The notes under the pieces: model-generated
Seen by the model: the letters and a program-made list of their open reading frames with translations, nothing else
Database searches by the model: none
What the model was told of the DNA's origin: nothing
Source: Candidatus Brocadia sp.
Lineage (GTDB): Bacteria > Planctomycetota > Brocadiia > Brocadiales > Brocadiaceae
Length of the DNA stretch: 6,133 nucleotides
NCBI GenBank assembly: GCA_030837935.1
Contig: JAUQXU010000456.1
Location: forward strand, 1 to 6,133
Direction: 5' to 3'
Position numbers and translations under genes: made by a program
Shown: piece by piece, positions 1 to 5,573 of the stretch
Numbering within the stretch: the first letter of the stretch is position 1
Layout: every line of letters begins with the position of its first letter

Positions 1-360
1 GCACATTAACGTTTGGAATTCATAAATTACTTGTAGTGTGCCCTGGCTCACTTCCGGCTGGTACGGTGTGTAACAGGTATAAAATTCACCTCTCGATGCC
101 AGATGGTCTACAAGAGAGGGGATGTAGTGCTCGTATGCGCCTGCACCTAAAAATGAAATGCACGTGCCGGCGTTTGTATTCTTTTCACTTAACGAACGTA
201 AGACCCTTAATACTTCCGGCTCGGAAAGCCCCGGGGGTAATGCTGAAGAAGATTTTCTAAAGGCCGGAGGAATATTCTCCAGGAGGGTTTCAAGAGATGG
301 TATCCCCATTTCTTTAAGCATTTTTTCTTTATCACATTCGGTATTCGGGATGTAATCCAT
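1..360 (-). CDS. gcvPA: Glycine dehydrogenase (decarboxylating) subunit 1, N-terminal 120 residues; gene continues beyond window
   Basis: This is the N-terminal part of the alpha subunit of the two-subunit P protein of the glycine cleavage system, the PLP-dependent enzyme that decarboxylates glycine and passes the aminomethyl group to the lipoyl H protein in the cytoplasm. The reading frame is open from the ATG at 360 to the window edge (120 codons, no stop). It begins MDYIPNTECDKEKML, then has LPPGLSEPEVLR (41-52), FLGAGAYEHYIPSLVDHL (70-87) and YTPYQPEVSQGTLQ (97-110), which is the characteristic GcvPA start seen in split-type enzymes. The full subunit is normally about 440-450 residues, so roughly a quarter is present. 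The ATG is the only plausible start: an in-frame stop lies at 373-375 and GGAG is well placed. The PLP lysine is on the partner subunit GcvPB, which would be expected further left, outside the window. The gene lies 94 bp downstream of carB on the same strand. Confidence 0.94.
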   Translation of the reverse strand, partial: MDYIPNTECDKEKMLKEMGIPSLETLLENIPPAFRKSSSALPPGLSEPEVLRVLRSLSEKNTNAGTCISFLGAGAYEHYIPSLVDHLASRGEFYTCYTPYQPEVSQGTLQVIYEFQTLMC

Positions 361-365
361 GACTT

Positions 366-369
366 CTCC
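366..369 (-). promoter_or_regulatory. Ribosome-binding site of gcvPA
   Basis: GGAG (minus strand) stands 5 nt before the gcvPA ATG. It is the clearest Shine-Dalgarno sequence on the minus strand in this window, and it fixes the start together with the in-frame stop just upstream. Confidence 0.75.
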
Positions 370-412
370 GTTTCAAATTTCCGTGATTCGTCTTTATGAT
401 ACGGGCCACGGT

Positions 413-441
413 ATCTTAGCGAATTCATGAAAAAATATCAA
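413..441 (-). promoter_or_regulatory. Possible sigma70-type promoter for gcvPA
   Basis: On the minus strand TTGATA (436-441) and TAAGAT (413-418) are separated by 17 nt. The -35 hexamer matches the consensus at 5 of 6 positions and the -10 at 4 of 6. A transcript would start near 406 and have a leader of about 46 nt. The surroundings are AT-rich, where such matches arise easily. I see no terminator between carB and gcvPA, so read-through from the car operon is equally possible. Confidence 0.35.
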
Positions 442-454
442 AATCAAAATGAAT

Positions 455-3400
455 TTATGTCCGGTAGTATTCCTGGATGGGCTTAACGTCGAGGTTGCCA
501 TTTCTGAGCGCCTCGATAGCCTTCGTGGCAGCAACAGCGCCGGCTAGTGTTGTAAAATAGGGGACATGATAGACAAGCGCCGCGCGTCGGATAGAATAAG
601 AGGCCTCCTGGGCAGCCTTGCCTCCTGTAGTATTAATGACAAGCTGGATTTCGTTACTCTTGATGTGGTCAACAATATTGGGCCGTCCTTCGATCACTTT
701 TAAGACGGGTGTGACGGGAACGTTATGTTCAGCAAGCACCTGGGCTGTACCGTTTGTAGCAACAAGTTTAAAACCCATGTGTGAAAGTTTTTTTGCAATG
801 GGGACAATGGGCTTTTTATCTCTGTCTCTCACGCTCATGAAGACGGTGCCGGCTAGCGGGAGGCTGCAGTCCGCAGCCATTTGGGATTTGGCATAGGCAC
901 GACCGAAGTCTTCGTCTATCCCCATGACTTCACCGGTCGATTTCATCTCTGGTCCTAGTATCGTGTCAACTCCCTTAAACTTTATAAACGGAAATACGGC
1001 CTCTTTTACCGCAATGTGTTTTAATTTCATGCTCATGGAGACGTTTAATTCGCTGAGTTTTTTCCCCATGATCACCTTCGTTGCAATCTTGGCAAGAGGA
1101 ATACCAATCGCCTTGCTGACAAAAGGAACTGTCCGCGATGCACGGGGATTGACCTCTAGCACATACACGATTTTATCTTTAATCGCATATTGTATATTGA
1201 TGAGACCCACTACATTCAACGCCAGTGCCATGATTTGCGTCTGTTTTTTTAACTCAGCAACAATATCATGCCCGATGGAATATGGTGGAAGCGAACAGGC
1301 GCTGTCTCCGGAATGGATACCGGCTTCCTCTATATGTTCCATAATGCCGCCGATGAGCACATCCTTGCCATCACAAATTGCATCCACATCAATTTCTACT
1401 GCATCTTCTAAAAACCGGTCAATTAAAACAGGGTGCTCTGATGAGACATGGACGGCATGGGTAATATACTCCTCTAAACCAGCTTCGTCATAAACGATCC
1501 TCATTGCCCTTCCTCCCAGGACATAGGAAGGACGAAGGAGTACCGGATAACCTATTTTGCAGGCAATAACCTTTGCCTCTCCGGCAGAACGGGCACAACC
1601 GTTTTCAGGTTGTCTTAAATTCAATCGGTTCAGCAAGGCAGCAAACCGTTCCCGGTCCTCTGCAATATCAATATTTTCTGGAGAAGTCCCCAGTATTTTT
1701 ACCCCCTCTTTTTCTAAAGGTATGGCCAATTTTAATGGTGTTTGTCCACCAAATTGCACAATAACACCTTCGGGTTTCTCCTTATCCACGATTTCGAGGA
1801 CATCTTCTAGGGTGAGTGGTTCAAAATAGAGCCGGTCTGCGGTATCGTAATCCGTACTCACCGTCTCCGGATTGCAATTAATCATGATAGTTTCATAACC
1901 CAATTCTTTTAAGGCAAAGACACCATGGACGCAACAGTAATCGAACTCAATACCCTGTCCGATGCGGTTGGGTCCGCTACCGAGGATAATCACCTTTTTC
2001 TTCCGGGTCGGTTCCGCCTCACAACATCCTTCGTACGTGGAATACAGATAGGGTGTGAATGCCTTGAATTCCGCAGCACAGGTATCCACGTGTTTGAACA
2101 CCGGCCTGATCGCTTCTTTTTGGCGGTACATCCGTATTGCTTTCTCGTCAACATTACACAAACCGGCGAGAAATTTATCTGAATGGCCATATTGTTTGGC
2201 CTCAGCAAGCATTTCTTTAGACAGTGGAAATACGTCCTGGCTTTGTGAGATATGAACACCATCAGTATACTTCTGCCGTATCTCGGCTTCCTTATCCAAT
2301 ACCTGTTTGATATTGTAAAGGAACCAACGGTCTATATGAGTCCATTTAAATATCTCGTCCAGACTCATGCCAAACCGTATCGCATCAGCAATGTGCCAGA
2401 GTCTGTCAGAATTTGGGATCATTAACTTCGTTCTTAAAAACTCGTACCGCTGTTCGGTAGACCATTTGTCACTTCCCAAAGGCCATAATGACTCAAATCC
2501 GTAACGTCCCGACTCTAAAGAACGAATGGCTTTCCCGATGGCCTCTTTGAAAGTACGTCCAATAGCCATAACCTCTCCCACAGATTTCATGTGGATCGTA
2601 AGTGTCTGATCCGTATCGGGAAATTTTTCAAAATTAAACCGGGGCACCTTTACGACACAATAATCAATGGTGGGTTCGAAACAGGCGGGGGTATAACGTG
2701 TGATATCATTAGAGATTTCATCAAGGGTGTAACCAACCGCAAGCTTTGCAGCAATCTTGGCAATAGGAAAACCCGTAGCCTTTGAAGCAAGGGCAGAACT
2801 TCTCGAAACCCTTGGGTTCATCTCAATGGCCAACATCTCCCCGTTTTCAGGATTAACGGAGAACTGGATATTGGAACCCCCGGTCTCCACGCCAATCTCC
2901 CGGATAATCTTAATTGCCGCATCCCGCATAACCTGATATTCGACATCAGTAAGAGTTTGGGCAGGGGCCACCGTTATGCTATCGCCTGTGTGCACACCCA
3001 TAGGATCAAAATTTTCAATCGAGCAAATAATTACGACATTATCTTTTAAGTCACGCATTACCTCCAGCTCGTATTCCTTCCAGCCCAACACGGAACGCTC
3101 CACAAGCACCTCATGGACGGGGCTGGTTTCGAGGGCTACCTTGATATACTCCTTATATTCTTCAATATTATATGCCGCATTACCACCAGTACCCGCCAAG
3201 GTAAAAGAAGGGCGTATAATGGCAGGAAAACCTATTGTGTCAATAATCGCCATCGCATCCTCGTTCGAGCGGACATAACCACTTTCAGGGACCGAGACAC
3301 CAATGCGTTTCATGGCAGACTTAAATAATGATCTGTCCTCAGCCTTTTTGATGGCTTCTAATTTAGCACCAATTAACTCTACACCGAATTCATTCAATAT

Positions 3401-3718
3401 CCCCTTTTCTGCAAGGTTAACTGCCGTGTTCAGGCCTGTCTGCCCCCCCAGGGTTGGAAGTAATGCCTGGGGACGTTCCTTTGCAATAACCTTTGCCACC
3501 ATTTCCGTTGTTATCGGTTCTATATAAGTCTTATCGGCTACTTCGGGGTCTGTCATAATCGTGGCCGGATTGCTGTTCACCAAAACAACCGTATACCCCT
3601 CTTCCCGGAGCGCCTTACAGGCCTGAGTGCCCGAATAATCGAATTCACACGCCTGGCCGATGACGATAGGGCCGGAGCCAATAATCAGGATTTTTTGTAT
3701 GTCTGTTCTTTTAGGCAT
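455..3718 (-). CDS. carB: Carbamoyl-phosphate synthase large subunit
   Basis: This subunit uses two ATP, bicarbonate and ammonia tunnelled from CarA to make carbamoyl phosphate for pyrimidines and arginine. It has 1087 residues (E. coli 1073) and is intact. In order: a first synthetase half (about 1-405) with IIRPSFTLAGTGG (167-179) and the metal-binding segment E299-M-N301; an oligomerisation region (about 406-560, ending VDTCAAEF); a second half (about 570-945) with LLRPSYVLGGRAM (727-739) and E855-V-N857; and a C-terminal MGS-like allosteric domain (about 950-1087). Residues matching the E. coli UMP/IMP phosphate pocket are kept (K968, T988, T991, K1007, N1029, T1031), so nucleotide control is plausible. 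Many homologues also begin MPKRTDI, which supports this start, but no Shine-Dalgarno sequence is visible before it. It is separated from carA by an S23-family gene. Hand-sampled GC is about 50%, higher than carA. Confidence 0.99.
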   Translation of the reverse strand: MPKRTDIQKILIIGSGPIVIGQACEFDYSGTQACKALREEGYTVVLVNSNPATIMTDPEVADKTYIEPITTEMVAKVIAKERPQALLPTLGGQTGLNTAVNLAEKGILNEFGVELIGAKLEAIKKAEDRSLFKSAMKRIGVSVPESGYVRSNEDAMAIIDTIGFPAIIRPSFTLAGTGGNAAYNIEEYKEYIKVALETSPVHEVLVERSVLGWKEYELEVMRDLKDNVVIICSIENFDPMGVHTGDSITVAPAQTLTDVEYQVMRDAAIKIIREIGVETGGSNIQFSVNPENGEMLAIEMNPRVSRSSALASKATGFPIAKIAAKLAVGYTLDEISNDITRYTPACFEPTIDYCVVKVPRFNFEKFPDTDQTLTIHMKSVGEVMAIGRTFKEAIGKAIRSLESGRYGFESLWPLGSDKWSTEQRYEFLRTKLMIPNSDRLWHIADAIRFGMSLDEIFKWTHIDRWFLYNIKQVLDKEAEIRQKYTDGVHISQSQDVFPLSKEMLAEAKQYGHSDKFLAGLCNVDEKAIRMYRQKEAIRPVFKHVDTCAAEFKAFTPYLYSTYEGCCEAEPTRKKKVIILGSGPNRIGQGIEFDYCCVHGVFALKELGYETIMINCNPETVSTDYDTADRLYFEPLTLEDVLEIVDKEKPEGVIVQFGGQTPLKLAIPLEKEGVKILGTSPENIDIAEDRERFAALLNRLNLRQPENGCARSAGEAKVIACKIGYPVLLRPSYVLGGRAMRIVYDEAGLEEYITHAVHVSSEHPVLIDRFLEDAVEIDVDAICDGKDVLIGGIMEHIEEAGIHSGDSACSLPPYSIGHDIVAELKKQTQIMALALNVVGLINIQYAIKDKIVYVLEVNPRASRTVPFVSKAIGIPLAKIATKVIMGKKLSELNVSMSMKLKHIAVKEAVFPFIKFKGVDTILGPEMKSTGEVMGIDEDFGRAYAKSQMAADCSLPLAGTVFMSVRDRDKKPIVPIAKKLSHMGFKLVATNGTAQVLAEHNVPVTPVLKVIEGRPNIVDHIKSNEIQLVINTTGGKAAQEASYSIRRAALVYHVPYFTTLAGAVAATKAIEALRNGNLDVKPIQEYYRT

Positions 3719-3725
3719 GGATGTT

Positions 3726-3770
3726 TCTTGAGTTGATTGGGTTAGTTGAGTTAGTTGGGTTTCTTGTGTT
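3726..3770 (-). repeat. Five-unit tandem 9-nt repeat at the 3' end of the S23-family gene
   Basis: Read on the minus strand this stretch divides into five 9-nt units: AACACAAGA, AACCCAACT, AACTCAACT, AACCCAATC and AACTCAAGA, with a consensus near AACYCAACT. The array overlaps the last codons of the S23-family gene, and that gene's stop codon (751-753 of the 3000s, i.e. 3751-3753) lies within it. It ends 7 nt before the carB start codon. The same unit occurs in opposite orientation on the other side of the gene. Confidence 0.75.
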
Positions 3771-4158
3771 TTTTGGGATTTCCGTATCGTTTTTCGTTCT
3801 GGAGCAAATAAGTTATAAAACCACTATTCAGTTTTGATACCGTTTCTGCCTGATTATAAATCTTTTCAAAAATTTCCTGAGAAATATATTTTTGATCTGA
3901 TGCAACACAAGTCTCGCCTTGCACCTCAGTAGCTGAGCTTTTCGATATAAAGAGATACTGGATAAATTCTTTGTTTGATCGCCGCGAGAATCCCTCTGCG
4001 ACATTACTCATGGAAGATATTGCAGCTCCGGCTATCTGACCACTTAACCTGAAATCCTTTTGAAAGTTAGGACTATTTCTTATTGCTTCATAAACCAAAT
4101 TCACGAGTATTCTTGCCTCCTGCCAGCATTGAAGGTCTTCGAATTTTGTAATTTTCAT
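3751..4158 (-). CDS. Four-helix-bundle protein of the 23S rRNA intervening-sequence (S23) family
   Basis: The product has 135 residues and belongs by motif to the S23/IVS four-helix-bundle family, small proteins first found as ORFs in intervening sequences of bacterial 23S rRNA genes. The biochemical function is not established; the related Avd protein of diversity-generating retroelements binds nucleic acid and reverse transcriptase. Visible family features are FEDLQCWQEAR (6-16), the helix QIAGAAISSMSNVAEGFSRR (41-60), and SNKEFIQYLFISKSSATEVQ (61-80). There is no signal peptide or membrane segment. The tail NPKKHKKPN is basic, and its last three codons plus the stop come from the flanking repeat. 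The gene lies between carA (57 bp away) and carB (32 bp). A hand count over 3781-4140 gives 38% GC, below sampled carB. The start codon directly abuts the upstream repeat array and has no good Shine-Dalgarno sequence. Confidence 0.9.
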   Translation of the reverse strand: MKITKFEDLQCWQEARILVNLVYEAIRNSPNFQKDFRLSGQIAGAAISSMSNVAEGFSRRSNKEFIQYLFISKSSATEVQGETCVASDQKYISQEIFEKIYNQAETVSKLNSGFITYLLQNEKRYGNPKKHKKPN

Positions 4159-4185
4159 AACTCGACAAACCCAACTAACACAAAA
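4159..4185 (+). repeat. Three-unit 9-nt repeat, inverted partner of the downstream array
   Basis: On the plus strand three consecutive 9-nt units are AACTCGACA, AACCCAACT and AACACAAAA. They are the same unit as the array at 3726-3770 but in the opposite orientation. The array ends exactly against the start codon of the S23-family gene. Paired with 3744-3770, 21 of 27 positions are complementary, including a perfect 13-bp core (3750-3762 with 4167-4179). Confidence 0.75.
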
Positions 4186-4215
4186 GACTTTATCCTCATA
4201 TTCTTGTTCATAACA

Positions 4216-5343
4216 TTAACCCTGGGTTTTCATCATCTCAACAAACCGATCAAACAAATAACCTGCATCGTGCGGACCTGGTGATGCCTCAGGATGATAT
4301 TGAACCGAAAAGGCTGGTATAGACTGACATTTCAATCCCTCCACAGACTTGTCATTGAGATTTATATGGGTAATCTCCACATTGCCATGGGAACCTTTTT
4401 GTATAGTCCCTTCCTGTGGTGCAGTTACCGCAAAGCTGTGATTCTGCGCAGTAATTTCCACCTTCCTGGTAGATAAATCCATTACGGGCTGATTTCCCCC
4501 ATGATGTCCAAACTTTAGTTTGTATGTCTTTAGCCCCAACGCAAGCGCCATCAATTGATGGCCAAGGCAAATCCCAAATACAGGTTTTTTCCCCAACAAA
4601 CCTCTTATATTTTCAACCATATAGGGAACGGCTGCAGGATCTCCGGGGCCGTTAGAAAGCACTAACCCGTCAGGTTTCATATGGAGAACATCCTGGAACG
4701 AAGTCTGAGCAGGAACCACGGTTACAGAACAACCAGCGATACTCAGTTTCCTGAGAATATTATATTTTACTCCACAATCATAGACAACGACTCTGTATCT
4801 TTTCGATATCCCTGCATCCTGGCCAGAATCATTCCACTCATACACGCTATTGCACGTTACTGCTTTTACTAGATCTCTTCCTACCAGACCGGGCGACGAT
4901 TTTATTTTTTGGGCAAGACTCTGAACATCAAAATCTACGGCAGAAATAATACCCTGCTGGGCGCCGTAATCCCGTAATCGCCGCGTCAATTCCCGTGTGT
5001 CAATCCCTTGAATACCCACAATTCCTTTATGCTTAAGAAACTCATCCAGACTCATTTGTGAACGCCAATTACTGGGAAAAGGGCTGTATTCTTTTACTAT
5101 AAAACCCTCTAAAAATGGGTTACAGGACTCGTAATCTTTTTCATTAATCCCATAATTGCCAATCAGGGGATAGGTCATGACTACCATTTGACCTTTATAC
5201 GATGGGTCGGTAAGGATTTCCTGATACCCCATCATGCTGGTGTTAAAAACGACTTCTCCAATCGTCTCACCTGCTGCACCCAGGGAGTATCCAATAAAAC
5301 CTGTTCCATCTTCCAGGACAAGTATCGCCCGTTTTTTATCCAT
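4216..5343 (-). CDS. carA: Carbamoyl-phosphate synthase small subunit (glutamine amidotransferase)
   Basis: CarA hydrolyses glutamine and channels the ammonia to CarB, forming the cytoplasmic heterodimeric unit that makes carbamoyl phosphate. The protein has 375 residues, a normal length. The N-terminal CPSase domain (about 1-135) has the family pattern VVFNTSMMGYQEILTDPSY (31-49) and GIDTRELTRRLR (113-124). The class I amidotransferase domain (about 185-375) has SNGPGDP (230-236), the nucleophile elbow FGICLGHQ with C259, HHGG (280-283) and the H350/E352 pair in QYHPEASPGP, giving a complete Cys-His-Glu triad. The ATG at 5343 is the only ATG start, because an in-frame stop lies at 5359-5361; the Shine-Dalgarno sequence is weak or absent. 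It is the first gene of the carA / S23 / carB cluster and is preceded by a good promoter and a structured leader. Confidence 0.99.
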   Translation of the reverse strand: MDKKRAILVLEDGTGFIGYSLGAAGETIGEVVFNTSMMGYQEILTDPSYKGQMVVMTYPLIGNYGINEKDYESCNPFLEGFIVKEYSPFPSNWRSQMSLDEFLKHKGIVGIQGIDTRELTRRLRDYGAQQGIISAVDFDVQSLAQKIKSSPGLVGRDLVKAVTCNSVYEWNDSGQDAGISKRYRVVVYDCGVKYNILRKLSIAGCSVTVVPAQTSFQDVLHMKPDGLVLSNGPGDPAAVPYMVENIRGLLGKKPVFGICLGHQLMALALGLKTYKLKFGHHGGNQPVMDLSTRKVEITAQNHSFAVTAPQEGTIQKGSHGNVEITHINLNDKSVEGLKCQSIPAFSVQYHPEASPGPHDAGYLFDRFVEMMKTQG

Positions 5344-5365
5344 ATACGTTTCAGAAATTTACCTA

Positions 5366-5400
5366 TAAGGTCGGAAGGTTGGTAATGCCTCCGGACCTTA
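5366..5400 (-). promoter_or_regulatory. Hairpin in the carA leader
   Basis: TAAGGTC (5366-5372) pairs with GACCTTA (5394-5400) for 7 bp. After a one-base bulge it continues with GGA/TCC and then GG/CC, leaving a 9-nt loop. It lies in the predicted 5' leader, 22 nt before the carA start codon. There is no T-run after it on either strand, so it is not an intrinsic terminator as it stands. It could affect carA translation or form part of an attenuation device, but the sequence does not show which. I recognise no PyrR site or known riboswitch. Confidence 0.5.
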
Positions 5401-5411
5401 GTGCCTTGGTG
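5396..5411 (-). repeat. Two tandem 8-nt units in the carA leader
   Basis: On the minus strand CACCAAGG is followed directly by CACTAAGG, differing at one base. The second unit forms part of the leader hairpin's arm. Two short copies may be chance, though intergenic runs of CACCAAGG-like units are familiar from various bacterial genomes. Confidence 0.35.
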
Positions 5412-5430
5412 GCTAATCTTAAGACGGTAA

Positions 5431-5459
5431 ATCGTACAAATAAAAAATGAATGTGTCAA
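5431..5459 (-). promoter_or_regulatory. Promoter of the carA operon
   Basis: On the minus strand a perfect -35 TTGACA (5454-5459) is followed after exactly 17 nt by TACGAT (5431-5436, 4 of 6 matches to TATAAT). The spacer is AT-rich. Transcription would begin near 5425, giving a leader of about 82 nt before the carA ATG. This is the only strong candidate for the cluster. Confidence 0.7.
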
Positions 5460-5495
5460 GTCAAAGTTGTTTTTCTTTCTAAACTTGTTTTTCCC

Positions 5496-5523
5496 TTGAC
5501 TAAGACGGCTCCTCTGCTATATT
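5496..5523 (+). promoter_or_regulatory. Promoter of the divergent epimerase gene
   Basis: TTGACT (5496-5501) and TATATT (5518-5523) are spaced by 16 nt, each matching the sigma70 consensus at 5 of 6 positions. The bases TGC just before the -10 hexamer form an extended -10 element. Transcription would begin near 5530, about 45 nt before the ATG. Its -35 lies 36 bp from the -35 of the opposing carA promoter. Confidence 0.7.
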
Positions 5524-5558
5524 AAATCATACAATTATAATCCCTGTAACCGCCTGAA

Positions 5559-5563
5559 AAGGA
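5559..5563 (+). promoter_or_regulatory. Ribosome-binding site of the epimerase gene
   Basis: AAGGA lies 10 nt before the ATG at 5574, slightly far but acceptable. It supports that ATG, after which the protein immediately enters the Rossmann glycine motif with no room for a shorter start. Confidence 0.65.
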
Positions 5564-5573
5564 TAATGAGTTA

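Larger units (their letters stand above)
3726..4185 (-). mobile_element. Putative IVS-like cassette: S23-family ORF between inverted 9-nt repeat arrays
   Basis: The whole unit of about 460 bp consists of one small ORF with inverted repeat arrays at both ends, sitting between two genes that are normally adjacent or nearly so in operons. Intervening sequences in 23S rRNA genes have the same plan: complementary ends forming a stem, with or without an S23-type ORF in the loop. The lower GC content and the use of repeat sequence to supply the stop codon fit an acquired cassette. I see no target-site duplication and no transposase, so mobility is inferred from structure only; long-term residence in this operon is the alternative. 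Confidence 0.45.

Noticed and set aside
381..411. Hairpin CCGTG/CACGG before gcvPA
   Set aside because: Only 5 bp plus a 3-bp inner stem, with a large loop and no T-run; too weak for a terminator, and it does not resemble a glycine riboswitch.
207..428. 73-codon minus-strand ORF upstream of and overlapping gcvPA
   Set aside because: It overlaps the gcvPA start in another frame, and its sequence is an out-of-frame reading of a well-recognised gene.
422..455. AT-rich inverted repeat AATTCAT/ATGAATT after carB, with T-runs in the loop
   Set aside because: The stem is all A/T except one pair, the loop is 20 nt, and the T-run is not after the stem; it is not a credible intrinsic terminator.
924..1493. 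189-codon plus-strand ORF
   Set aside because: It lies wholly inside carB on the opposite strand, has no recognisable motifs and no ribosome site; it is an antisense shadow of a conserved gene.
3719..3823. carB frame remains open upstream through the repeat to a stop at 3824-3826
   Set aside because: There is no ATG, GTG or TTG start in the extension, and homologues begin at the annotated MPKRTDI.
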